From: an uncultured Clostridia bacterium
Lineage (GTDB): Bacteria > Bacillota > Clostridia > Oscillospirales > CAG-382
Length of the DNA: 16,065 nucleotides
NCBI GenBank assembly: GCA_947627335.1
Contig: CANQVQ010000032.1
Location: 1-16,065 of the forward strand
Reading direction: 5' to 3'
How positions within the stretch are numbered: position 1 is the first letter of the stretch; every line of letters begins with the position of its first letter. Below are positions 1-6,649 of this stretch, piece by piece. The notes under the pieces are model-generated. The model saw only the letters and a list, made by a program, of their open reading frames with translations, made no database searches and was not told the origin of the DNA. Made by a program: the position numbers and the translations under genes.

Positions 1-75
1 GTTGTCGTCCCATCCCAGGGGGTAGAAGACGTTCTTCCCCAGCATCCGCTGGTAGCGGGCGATCACGTCGGTCTG
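1..75 (-). pseudogene. valS: Valyl-tRNA synthetase fragment, cut at both ends
   Basis: The reverse complement of these 75 bases reads as 25 uninterrupted codons beginning QTDVIARYQRM and continuing GKNVFYPLGWDDN. This matches the class I catalytic core just downstream of the HIGH motif in the ValS type with the FYPxGWDDNGLPTERR signature. The homology stops abruptly upstream of the Gln codon: the residues expected next (FSYT-like) are missing, and the bases there instead encode SpoIIIAA on the opposite strand. The fragment continues past the left edge of the window. No full valS gene with an N-terminus can exist at this junction, so the piece is either an assembly chimera or the remnant of a rearrangement. 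The family assignment rests on recognising this short but distinctive motif. Confidence 0.7.
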
Positions 76-589
76 CCTGCGCGTTTCGCGCTTCCTGCCG
101 ACCTTCGCACGACCGCTGACCGACCGATTGCGGTGCGGTCCGCCCGTCGGCGCGTTGGTGATCTCCCCGCCCGCGGGGGGCAAAACCACGTTCCTGCGCT
201 CCGCCGCGTACCTGCTTTCGACCGGTCCGCGCCCCTATCGGGTCGGCGTCGCGGACGAACGCGGGGAGCTCGATCTCCCGGACGGTCTGTGCGACCGGCT
301 TACCGGCTGCGCGAAGGGCAGGGCGATCGAACTGCTGACCCGCACCCTCTCGCCGGAATACCTGCTCTGCGACGAGCTCGGCGTCGGCGAGGAAGCCCCC
401 CTGCTCGCCGCACAGAACACCGGGGTCAAGCTGATCGCCTCGGTACACGGCGGGAGCGTGGAGGATGCACGGAAACGCCCGTGCGCCCGGACCCTGCTGG
501 AGGCGGGGCTGTTCGGGTATCTGGTCGTGCTGGAACCGGGGTACCGGGTAAAGGTGCTGACGACGGAGGGGGAATTGCTGTGCGGCTGA
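62..589 (+). CDS. spoIIIAA: Stage III sporulation protein AA, 5'-truncated
   Basis: This is the C-terminal half of the SpoIIIAA ATPase, thought to energise the SpoIIIA-SpoIIQ feeding-tube complex between mother cell and forespore. Visible features are the P-loop ISPPAGGKTT, a DERGEL segment, a Walker B-like LLCDELG, and a late IASVHG motif, all in the usual order for this AAA-like/type II and IV secretion-like ATPase. Homology begins near ITSVCLRV at 62, upstream of the only plausible start codon in this stretch (TTG at 128), and the frame is closed by a TAG at 53-55 inside the valS fragment. The family is about 310 residues and only about 175 remain. The true start is therefore missing, and a start at 128 would be an artefact of the truncation. 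The stop overlaps spoIIIAB by 10 bases. Confidence 0.85.
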   Translation: MTSVCLRVSRFLPTFARPLTDRLRCGPPVGALVISPPAGGKTTFLRSAAYLLSTGPRPYRVGVADERGELDLPDGLCDRLTGCAKGRAIELLTRTLSPEYLLCDELGVGEEAPLLAAQNTGVKLIASVHGGSVEDARKRPCARTLLEAGLFGYLVVLEPGYRVKVLTTEGELLCG

Positions 590-1068
590 TCGGCGGACTG
601 CTGCTCGTCGGAGCGTCCGCGGCGTGCGGGATCCTGCTGACCGGCGAAGCGAAAAGCGAGATCCGTGCGCTCGAAGCGCTGCTGGAACTGCTGCGCACGC
701 TCTCCCGACGGCTGACATGGGGGCGCGACCCGCTGCGGACGCTGTTCGCCGCCTACCGCGACCCGTATTTGGAACGCGTCGGGTTCCTCCCCGCCCTGCG
801 GAGCGCCGACGGACGCGCCTACCCCGCCGTCTGGTCAAAAGCGCTGCAAACCTTGCCGCTCCCGCCGGACGCACGGAAGGAAGCCGAAGCCCTCGGACCG
901 TCCCTCGGTCGCCTGCCGCTGGACGCGCAGCTCGAACGGCTCGCGCTCTGCATCGACGCGCTGAGCGCCTGCCGGGACGTGCTCCGACAAACCACCGAGA
1001 AAAACCGCCGCAGCACCGTCGCGCTCTGGACGCTCGCCGGACTGCTCGTAGCGCTGCTGCTGCTTTGA
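580..1068 (+). CDS. spoIIIAB: Stage III sporulation protein AB
   Basis: This 162-residue protein has the SpoIIIAB plan: an N-terminal hydrophobic segment (about residues 3-22, LIGGLLLVGASAACGILL), a helical middle region resembling the type II secretion GspF fold, and a C-terminal hydrophobic segment (about 144-162). It is a membrane component of the SpoIIIA channel. The GTG start at 580 is chosen because it is preceded by a good Shine-Dalgarno site (ggaggggga, 566-574) and overlaps the end of spoIIIAA by 10 bases, as is usual in this operon. The same frame stays open far upstream, but that part is only a shadow of spoIIIAA. The assignment rests on operon position as well as sequence, since the family is weakly conserved. 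Confidence 0.87.
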   Translation: MRLIGGLLLVGASAACGILLTGEAKSEIRALEALLELLRTLSRRLTWGRDPLRTLFAAYRDPYLERVGFLPALRSADGRAYPAVWSKALQTLPLPPDARKEAEALGPSLGRLPLDAQLERLALCIDALSACRDVLRQTTEKNRRSTVALWTLAGLLVALLLL

Positions 1069-1084
1069 AAGGAAGGACTTGCAT

Positions 1085-1279
1085 TTGAACATCACACTGA
1101 TCATTCGCATCGCCGGAGTCGGGCTGCTCGTCGCGGTCATCTGCCAGATCCTGCAAAAGAACGGGCGGGAGGAGCAGGCGACGTTCGTTTCGGTCGCGGG
1201 CGTCGTGGTCGTCGCGCTGCTGCTGCTGAGCGAGATCGCCTCCTTAGTTTCGGCGGTGCGGAGCGCCTTCGGGATATGA
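1085..1279 (+). CDS. spoIIIAC: Stage III sporulation protein AC
   Basis: A 64-residue double-spanning membrane protein with the family hallmark GREEQA between two hydrophobic segments (about residues 5-22 and 35-56). SpoIIIAC is a small inner-ring membrane subunit of the SpoIIIA-SpoIIQ complex. The TTG at 1085 gives the typical MNITLII start and sits 8 bases after a GGAAGG Shine-Dalgarno site at 1071-1076. A TTG at 1079 is also possible but lies too close to that site. Length matches the family (65-70 residues). It lies 16 bases after spoIIIAB and 12 bases before spoIIIAD. Confidence 0.92.
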   Translation: MNITLIIRIAGVGLLVAVICQILQKNGREEQATFVSVAGVVVVALLLLSEIASLVSAVRSAFGI

Positions 1280-1291
1280 GCGCGGGACGGT

Positions 1292-1660
1292 ATGAATCTG
1301 TTTTCCGTCTGCGGCTTTCTGCTCGCCGCCCTTTGCGTCAACCTGCTGCTGAAGCGCTTCTCCCCGGAGTTCGCGCCGCTGACCGCCGCTGCTTCCGGGC
1401 TGCTTCTGGCGGTCTATTTCCTGCGGGAAGCGGCAAATGCCGTGCAGACGTTGACCGGCATCGCCGCACAGCACGGGCTGGGCGGCTGGTTCAACCTGCT
1501 GCTCAAAGCGCTCGCCGTCGCCGTCGCCTGTCAACTGACGTCCTCGCTCTGCCGGGACTGCGGGGAAAGTGCGCTGGCGGAAAAAGCGGAGCTGGCGGGC
1601 AAGCTCGCCATCCTCGCCCTGACCCTGCCGGTCGTACGGCAATTGCTGGAACTGCTCTGA
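1292..1660 (+). CDS. spoIIIAD: Stage III sporulation protein AD
   Basis: This 122-residue membrane protein has about four hydrophobic segments (roughly residues 3-21, 27-45, 65-83 and 99-121) and the mid-length expected of SpoIIIAD, which is distantly related to SpoIIIAC. It is part of the mother-cell membrane channel complex of sporulation. The ATG at 1292 has only a weak ribosome site (cgggacgg) immediately upstream, which suggests partial coupling to spoIIIAC. Its TGA at 1658-1660 overlaps the CTG codon at 1657 that appears to start spoIIIAE. Confidence 0.9.
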   Translation: MNLFSVCGFLLAALCVNLLLKRFSPEFAPLTAAASGLLLAVYFLREAANAVQTLTGIAAQHGLGGWFNLLLKALAVAVACQLTSSLCRDCGESALAEKAELAGKLAILALTLPVVRQLLELL

Positions 1661-2730
1661 AACGGCTGCTGCTGCTCGCCCTGCTGCCGGTCCTGCTGTT
1701 CGCGCTCTGCGGATTTTCCGACGAAGAGCAGTCCCTCGCGGACGAGATCGGCACGGACGCGCTCTCCCACCCGACGCTGACCGAGGACGAACAGAACGGC
1801 GACGCGCCGATCGTGCTCTGGGACAAGATCGGCGACCTGCTGCGCGGCGGCGCCGGGGACGCACTGCAAAGCGCAGGCGTCAGCTTCGCTTCCCTGCTCG
1901 GCATCCTCGTGCTTTGCTCCCTGCTGCACGCCCTGCGAAGGCTCTCGAACACGACCGCCCTGTCCGAAGCGTGCGCGTTCGTAACCGCGCTCGCGCTTTC
2001 CGGCGTGTCCTACAGCCTGCTGTCCGACCTGTTTGAATCCACCGGACAAGCCCTGACCGCCTTCACCGAATACCTCTCGTCGCTCCTGCCGGTCTCTGCG
2101 TCGCTGCTACTCGCCGGCGGAAACGCCTCGGCGGCTGCCGCTTCGTCGGCGGGATTCTCCCTGTTCCTTTCGGTGGTCAGCCTGCTTTGCTCGTCGGTGC
2201 TGTTCCCGTTCCTGCAAATTTCCTTCGCGTCCGCCCTGCCCGGCACCGTGACGCTTTCCCCGATCTCCTCCCTGCTGCGAAACACCTCCGGGCTGCTGCT
2301 GGCGTTCCTGTTCTCGCTCCTCGGCTTCCTGCTGACCATGCAGACCTCCATCGCGTCCGCGGCGGACAGCGCGGTCTTCCGCACCGTGCGCTTCGCGTCC
2401 GGGATCTTCATCCCGGTCATCGGCGCTTCTCTCGGCGACGCCGCACGGACCATCGCGGGCAGCGTGTCCGTCATCAAGGGCACCGTCGGTGCGGCGGGGG
2501 TCGTGGTGACGCTCGCCATTCTGCTCCCGCCGCTTTTACGGCTGTTCGCGCACCGCCTGCTGCTTTCCCTCTGCGGCGCGCTCGCGAAGATGCTCGGCTG
2601 CGAAAAGGAAGGGCAGCTGCTGAGCGAATTGGGCAGCACGCTGAGCGTCCTGCTCGGACTGCTCGCCGGCGCGGAGGCCGTCGCGCTGCTTTACCTCTCG
2701 GTATTCGTCAAGACAGGAGCGTCCGTATGA
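1657..2730 (+). CDS. spoIIIAE: Stage III sporulation protein AE
   Basis: A polytopic membrane protein of about 357 residues. It begins with a signal-like segment (KRLLLLALLPVLLFALCGF), followed by an acidic periplasmic-side stretch and multiple hydrophobic helices, ending with KTGASV. This matches SpoIIIAE, the largest membrane component of the SpoIIIA complex (about 390-400 residues in Bacillus). No ATG, GTG or TTG lies in frame between the end of spoIIIAD and residue 50. The start is inferred to be CTG at 1657, whose last bases form CTGA with the spoIIIAD stop, mimicking the ATGA couplings seen later in this operon. The long open frame upstream (back to 1276) is out-of-frame spoIIIAD. The stop forms ATGA with the spoIIIAF start. 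Confidence 0.9.
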   Translation: MKRLLLLALLPVLLFALCGFSDEEQSLADEIGTDALSHPTLTEDEQNGDAPIVLWDKIGDLLRGGAGDALQSAGVSFASLLGILVLCSLLHALRRLSNTTALSEACAFVTALALSGVSYSLLSDLFESTGQALTAFTEYLSSLLPVSASLLLAGGNASAAAASSAGFSLFLSVVSLLCSSVLFPFLQISFASALPGTVTLSPISSLLRNTSGLLLAFLFSLLGFLLTMQTSIASAADSAVFRTVRFASGIFIPVIGASLGDAARTIAGSVSVIKGTVGAAGVVVTLAILLPPLLRLFAHRLLLSLCGALAKMLGCEKEGQLLSELGSTLSVLLGLLAGAEAVALLYLSVFVKTGASV

Positions 2731-3194
2731 ATCTGCCGCTGCAAGGCTATTTTTCCATGCTGCTGACCGCCTCGGTACTCGGCGCGCTGTGCGCCGCGTT
2801 CGCCGGGAGCGCTTTCGAGAAGTATCTGCGCTACCTCGCGTCGCTGATCTGCATCCTGCTCGTGCTCGCGCCGTTCCGCTCGTTCGACGCGACCGCCCTG
2901 TTCCGAAACGACGTGGAAACCCCCGACGTTTCCCTGCCGGACGGGCTTTCCCTCAGGGAACGCGCAGGGGCGCAGGCGGAAAAGGAAATTTGCGCATGGA
3001 TCTCCCAAAGCCTTTCCGAGCAAACAGGCATAACCCCCACGGAGGTCCGCATAGATATTGACTGGACGGTCGAAGACCCGGTCATCCGTTCCGTCGCCGT
3101 CCGGCTGCCGCCGGAATACGCCGACCGGACGGGGAAGGTCGCCGCGTGGATCGAAACCACCTGCGGCGTGCCGTGCAGCGTGACCGTCGAATGA
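2727..3194 (+). CDS. spoIIIAF: Stage III sporulation protein AF
   Basis: This 155-residue protein carries two N-terminal transmembrane helices (about residues 8-27 and 33-52, including YLRYLASLICILLVLAPF). A soluble C-terminal domain follows, resembling the ring-forming domains of SpoIIIAG/AH and predicted to face the intermembrane space. It is a component of the SpoIIIA secretion-like channel. The ATG at 2727 overlaps the spoIIIAE stop as ATGA and is preceded by AGGAG about 8 bases upstream. The stop at 3192-3194 again overlaps the next gene as ATGA, showing translational coupling. Confidence 0.88.
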   Translation: MNLPLQGYFSMLLTASVLGALCAAFAGSAFEKYLRYLASLICILLVLAPFRSFDATALFRNDVETPDVSLPDGLSLRERAGAQAEKEICAWISQSLSEQTGITPTEVRIDIDWTVEDPVIRSVAVRLPPEYADRTGKVAAWIETTCGVPCSVTVE

Positions 3195-3724
3195 AAGGAA
3201 AGGGGGCGTGCGCGGAAATGCCCGTAGGAGCCGGTTCGACCGGCGGATTTCTCGCCAAATGCAAACGGATCAAGGGAATGCCGTACCTGCTCCTGGCGCT
3301 CGCCGCAGGGCTGATCCTCCTGCTGCTCCCGGGCGGAAAAAGCGAACCGCAGACGGCGGAAAGCGCGCCGGACGCCGAAACCTACCGCCTCGCGCTGGAG
3401 CGGGAGATCGAGTCCCTGCTGCGCGAGCTGGACGGGGTCGCGGACTGCACGGTCGTGCTGACCCTTTCGAGCGGGTACGAATACACCTACGCCACCGATC
3501 AGAAGGTCCGCGAGCAGTCCGACGGCAAGGAAACCGAAAAAACGGTCGTCCTCGCCGAGCAAAACGGCGACGAAAAGCCGCTCCCGCTGCGGGAAAAACA
3601 GCCGGTGGTCTGCGGCGCCGCCGTGGTCTGTCCGGGGGCGGACGAGGGGGTGCGGAACCGCATCGCGGGGCTGCTGCGTGCGCTGTTTTCGCTGGAGGAC
3701 CCCGCCATCAGCATTCAAAGTTAA
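3191..3724 (+). CDS. spoIIIAG: Stage III sporulation protein AG
   Basis: This protein of about 177 residues has one transmembrane helix (about residues 30-50, YLLLALAAGLILLLLPGG) and a C-terminal ring-building-motif domain. The domain contains the segment LLRELDGVADCTVVLTLSSGYEY and the late motif PVVCGAAVVCPGADEGVRNRI, typical of SpoIIIAG. The protein forms the large oligomeric ring in the space between mother cell and forespore. The ATG at 3191 overlaps the spoIIIAF stop. The ATG at 3218, preceded by a purine-rich stretch (3195-3206), is an alternative start that would shorten the cytoplasmic tail by nine residues. The membrane segment and ring domain are unaffected by this choice. Confidence 0.92.
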   Translation: MKGKGACAEMPVGAGSTGGFLAKCKRIKGMPYLLLALAAGLILLLLPGGKSEPQTAESAPDAETYRLALEREIESLLRELDGVADCTVVLTLSSGYEYTYATDQKVREQSDGKETEKTVVLAEQNGDEKPLPLREKQPVVCGAAVVCPGADEGVRNRIAGLLRALFSLEDPAISIQS

Positions 3725-3755
3725 ACCATACCATCAACCTACAGGAGGCAGTATC

Positions 3756-4415
3756 ATGAAGTTCAAGCAAAAACTCTCGTCCGGCGTCCAAAAGGTCCGC
3801 GAGAAGCTCAAAACCGTCAACGCCAAGCGCCTGCTCGCGTCCCGCACGTTCCTCGTGTGCAGCTGCGCCGTGCTTATCGCCGCAGCCGTCGGCATCAGCG
3901 CGTTGGTCGGCAGGACGACGGCGGAACCGGGCGACGAATCCGAAAGCGGCAAGCTGCTCGGCAACTCCGTGCTGGTGGGCGAGGAGCTTTCCGGCGTGCA
4001 GGACGTCAGCCAGAGCGCCTCGGACGTCAGCGACACGCTCGGCGAATCCGACGACCTGCTCGCCGTCACCGTGCTGAACCGCTCGGCGGTCCGCGAGGAC
4101 GCGATGGCGGTACTGCAAGGCATCGCGGATAACCCCGACGCCCTGCCGGACGAACGGGAGGACGCCCTCGCGCAGATCTCCGAGATCATGGACGACATGG
4201 CGGCGGAAGCCAGCATCGAAACGGTCGCCCTCGCAAAGGGCATTCCCCAGTGCGTCGCCGTCATTTCCGGCGAGAACTGCAGCGTCATCGTCGACAGCGC
4301 GGAACTCAGCGAAGCGGAACGTGCGCAGATCGTCGAGATCGTCTACGAGCAGAGCGGCATCCTGCCGATCGGCATCAAGGTCATCCTCACCCAGCAGCAG
4401 GACGCTGCCGCATAA
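3756..4415 (+). CDS. spoIIIAH: Stage III sporulation protein AH
   Basis: This 219-residue protein ends the operon. It has a basic N-terminal tail, one transmembrane helix (about residues 28-51, ASRTFLVCSCAVLIAAAVGISALVG), an acidic linker, and a C-terminal YscJ/FliF-like ring domain. The motifs IASVETV-like (IETVALAKGIPQCVAVI) and GILPIGIKVIL are characteristic of SpoIIIAH. In sporulating cells SpoIIIAH binds SpoIIQ across the intermembrane space. The ATG at 3756 has a strong AGGAGG site at 3743-3748, 7 bases upstream, after a 31-base gap from spoIIIAG. It is the only gene in the operon with both a clear gap and a consensus site, so it may be made at higher levels. A terminator follows within 20 bases. 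Confidence 0.94.
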   Translation: MKFKQKLSSGVQKVREKLKTVNAKRLLASRTFLVCSCAVLIAAAVGISALVGRTTAEPGDESESGKLLGNSVLVGEELSGVQDVSQSASDVSDTLGESDDLLAVTVLNRSAVREDAMAVLQGIADNPDALPDEREDALAQISEIMDDMAAEASIETVALAKGIPQCVAVISGENCSVIVDSAELSEAERAQIVEIVYEQSGILPIGIKVILTQQQDAAA

Positions 4416-4433
4416 ACCTCATATACCTGACAG

Positions 4434-4468
4434 GGAAGCCCGACGTGCGGGCTTCCGTTTTTTTTTTT
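4434..4468 (+). terminator. Intrinsic terminator of the spoIIIA operon
   Basis: A perfect 9-base-pair GC-rich stem (ggaagcccg at 4434-4442 with cgggcttcc at 4448-4456) closes a 5-base loop (acgtg). It is followed by one G and an unbroken run of 11 T (4458-4468). It starts 18 bases after the spoIIIAH stop, so the spoIIIA transcript very probably ends here. Confidence 0.95.
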
Positions 4469-4499
4469 GTAAAAAATGCGTTTCGGGCTGAAAATTCCC

Positions 4500-4528
4500 T
4501 TGCATTCCGCCCGCTTTTCTGGTAAAAT
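4500..4528 (+). promoter_or_regulatory. Sigma-A-type promoter of the glycosidase cassette
   Basis: The -35 element TTGCAT (4500-4505) is separated by exactly 17 bases from the -10 element TAAAAT (4523-4528), a close match to the housekeeping consensus. It lies between the spoIIIA terminator and the ATG at 4583, which marks the next three genes as an independent transcription unit. The surrounding 4469-4582 region is AT-rich compared with the coding DNA. Confidence 0.8.
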
Positions 4529-4582
4529 GAAAGAAAATAGGGGAAATCTATCCAAAAGAGCAAAAAAGGGGAAAGCGAACCG

Positions 4583-5605
4583 ATGAAACCGCAAAAACGG
4601 ACGCAGGTCAGCAGGGGTGCGTGGATGACGTCCCTCGCCGTTTTCTGCGTCCTGCTCGTTTTTCTCGCCATCGCCTGCGTGTCCAGCGCAAAGGATACGC
4701 TCGCCCAGCAGCCGGTCGCCTTGCCGCCGCCGGTCGTATCCGTGCCGCCGCAATCGTCGCCCGCCGTTTCGCTCCCGCCGGAAAGCAGTTCGCCCGGGGC
4801 GGAACCGTCCGTCGGTCCCACCCTGACGTCCGACGAAACCTCCGAACCGGCGGTCGCCGAGCCGGAGTTCCGCACGCCCCTCGCGGGAGAAACCGTCCTC
4901 GGCTCGTACCGACAGAACGGCGTAAACCTGCGCGTTTCGCAAATCACGCGGGAGGAGCTGAAGATGTTCGTCTGCGAATTCTTCCTGGATTCGCCGGAAC
5001 TTCTGCACACGGCGCTCGCCGGCGGGAAGATCACCGGGCGGCAGTACACCTCCAAGATCGCACGCAGCGTCGGCGCGGTCCTCGCGGTCAACGGCGACTT
5101 CTGCGGCTACCGCACGAACGGCATCATCATCCGCGAGGGCGAAGTCCTGCGGGACAGCCCCGCCGATTGGGACCTGCTTTATATCGACCGGGACGGCGAC
5201 CTGCGGTACGGCGTTTCCGATTCCTTTGACGCGGACCGCCTCGTCGCGGACGGGGTGCGGCAAAGCTGGTGCTTCGGTCCGCTTCTGGTCGCCGACGGGA
5301 AAAAGGTCGAGGAGATGAACCGACCCGGTCTCTCCGCCAGCCATCGCGAACCCCGCACCGCCATCGGGCAGCTCGGTCCGTTGCATTATCTGCTGTTCGT
5401 CGTGGATGCCATTCGCGACGACGACCAGGTCATCGGCGGTATGTCGTTCTCGACGCTCGCCGACACGCTCGTCGAACTCGGCTGCGTCACCGCCTACAAC
5501 CTCGACGGCGGCGGCTCGACCACGCTCTATTTCAACGGCGAAGTCATCAACGAGCCCTGCGTCAACGGGGAACGCCCTGTCAGCGACATCATCTACCTGC
5601 AGTAA
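4583..5605 (+). CDS. Membrane-anchored phosphodiester glycosidase (NAGPA domain)
   Basis: This 340-residue protein has a basic tail, one transmembrane or signal-anchor segment (about residues 16-36), a Pro/Ser-rich spacer (about 42-95), and a C-terminal phosphodiester glycosidase domain of the NAGPA family (once DUF2233). The domain signatures are present: VNGDFCGY near 169, PRTAIG near 258, NLDGGGSTTLYFNG near 307, and a closing ERPVSDIIY. The family includes the human enzyme that removes GlcNAc from GlcNAc-1-phosphodiesters and bacterial exported proteins that act on cell-wall or exopolysaccharide phosphodiesters. The substrate here cannot be told. The protein is predicted to act outside the membrane. 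It is the first gene after the promoter at 4500-4528 and is followed 21 bases later by the GT2-GtrA gene. The Shine-Dalgarno site (aaaagggg) is somewhat distant from the ATG. Confidence 0.88.
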   Translation: MKPQKRTQVSRGAWMTSLAVFCVLLVFLAIACVSSAKDTLAQQPVALPPPVVSVPPQSSPAVSLPPESSSPGAEPSVGPTLTSDETSEPAVAEPEFRTPLAGETVLGSYRQNGVNLRVSQITREELKMFVCEFFLDSPELLHTALAGGKITGRQYTSKIARSVGAVLAVNGDFCGYRTNGIIIREGEVLRDSPADWDLLYIDRDGDLRYGVSDSFDADRLVADGVRQSWCFGPLLVADGKKVEEMNRPGLSASHREPRTAIGQLGPLHYLLFVVDAIRDDDQVIGGMSFSTLADTLVELGCVTAYNLDGGGSTTLYFNGEVINEPCVNGERPVSDIIYLQ

Positions 5606-5626
5606 AACGGGAAGGAGGTCCTTCGC

Positions 5627-6640
5627 ATGGAGTCCGTCGCGCTCATTCCGGCGTATAAACCCGAGGAAGCGATGCTGCAGTTCCTGCAGGCGCTGCGGGA
5701 GCATTTCGGGGTCATCGTCGTCGTCAACGATGGAAGCGGCGACGCATACGACGCCCTGTTCGACCGCGTCCGCGAACTGGGAGCGACCGTGCTCGACCAT
5801 GCGGTCAACCTCGGCAAGGGACGTGCGCTCAAGACCGGGCTGAACCACATCCTGCACACCTACCCGGACTGCGACGGCGTCATCACCGCCGACTGCGACG
5901 GACAGCACGCCGTCGAGGACATCCTCGCCGTGCGGAACGCCCTGCGGGAACACCCGGACCGCCTGATCCTCGGCGAACGGCGGTTCACCGGCAAGGTCCC
6001 CGCCCGTTCCCGTGCCGGCAACGGCTCCATGCGCTTCCTGTTCGCCCTCTCGACCGGCACGAAGCTCTACGACACGCAGACCGGTCTGCGCGGACTGCCG
6101 CGTTCCCTCCTGCCGGAACTGCTGCGCGTCCCCGGCGAACGGTACGAATACGAGATCAATATGCTCCTGCGGCTCCCGGAATGGAACGTCAAGCCGCTGG
6201 AAGTCCCGATCCAAACCATCTACCTGCAGGAGAACCGGAGTTCCCATTACCATCCGCTTCGGGATTCCGCCCGCATTGCCGCCCGTATGCTGCTCTTTTC
6301 GATGGGCGGTCTGCTCTCCTACTTCGTGGATTACGGGGCGTTCCTGCTGTTCCTGTTCCTCGGTCTGCCGGAGTGGGCGTGCTTCGGGACCGCACGGGTG
6401 CTCAGCAGCACGTTCAACTACCTTATCAACTCCCGCGTGGTCTTTCGCGGACGCCGGACCAAGCGGACCGTGCTGCGGTACTACGCGCTCGCCCTGTTCG
6501 TCCTGCTGCTCGGCATGGCGGTCCTGCGCCTGACGAACGCGCTGAACGCGCCGCTGCTTATCAAGGTCGCCTACGACCTCGTCATGTATGTGTTCAATTA
6601 CTTCGTCCAGCGGGACTTCGTGTTCCGGGAAAAATCATAG
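5627..6640 (+). CDS. Glycosyltransferase family 2 fused to GtrA flippase domain
   Basis: This 337-residue fusion protein has an N-terminal GT-A fold glycosyltransferase resembling dolichol- and undecaprenyl-phosphate sugar transferases (about residues 3-220). Visible motifs are IPAYKPE, NDGSGDA (34-40), NLGKGRALKTG, the metal-binding ADCDGQH (88-94), and DTQTGLRG. The C-terminal GtrA domain (about 225-335) has four hydrophobic helices and the typical RVLSSTFNYLINSRVVF motif. GT2-GtrA fusions are known in Clostridia. The GT2 part probably loads a sugar onto a polyprenyl phosphate, and the GtrA part helps move it across the membrane. The ATG at 5627 has an AAGGAGG site (5612-5618) 8 bases upstream. 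The stop codon overlaps the Shine-Dalgarno site of the next gene, so the two are translated from one transcript. Confidence 0.9.
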   Translation: MESVALIPAYKPEEAMLQFLQALREHFGVIVVVNDGSGDAYDALFDRVRELGATVLDHAVNLGKGRALKTGLNHILHTYPDCDGVITADCDGQHAVEDILAVRNALREHPDRLILGERRFTGKVPARSRAGNGSMRFLFALSTGTKLYDTQTGLRGLPRSLLPELLRVPGERYEYEINMLLRLPEWNVKPLEVPIQTIYLQENRSSHYHPLRDSARIAARMLLFSMGGLLSYFVDYGAFLLFLFLGLPEWACFGTARVLSSTFNYLINSRVVFRGRRTKRTVLRYYALALFVLLLGMAVLRLTNALNAPLLIKVAYDLVMYVFNYFVQRDFVFREKS

Positions 6641-6649
6641 GAGGTCCGT

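Noticed and set aside
1276..1656. Upstream extension of the spoIIIAE reading frame from an ATG at 1276
   Set aside because: The sequence is Arg/Ala-rich out-of-frame translation of spoIIIAD and would bury the signal-like N-terminus of SpoIIIAE inside the protein.
4667..4690. A lipobox (LAIAC) in the NAGPA-domain protein
   Set aside because: The residue three before the Cys is Ala instead of Leu, and the hydrophobic stretch fits a plain signal anchor at least as well. Lipidation cannot be claimed.
5611..5624. Inverted repeat gaagga-gg-tccttc around the Shine-Dalgarno site of the GT2 gene
   Set aside because: The loop would be only two bases, too tight for a stable hairpin, so it is unlikely to be a translational switch.
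4343..6253. A 636-codon minus-strand frame across the glycosidase and GT2 genes
   Set aside because: It crosses the spoIIIA terminator and the cassette promoter and is antisense to two genes with clear family motifs, so it is not a gene.
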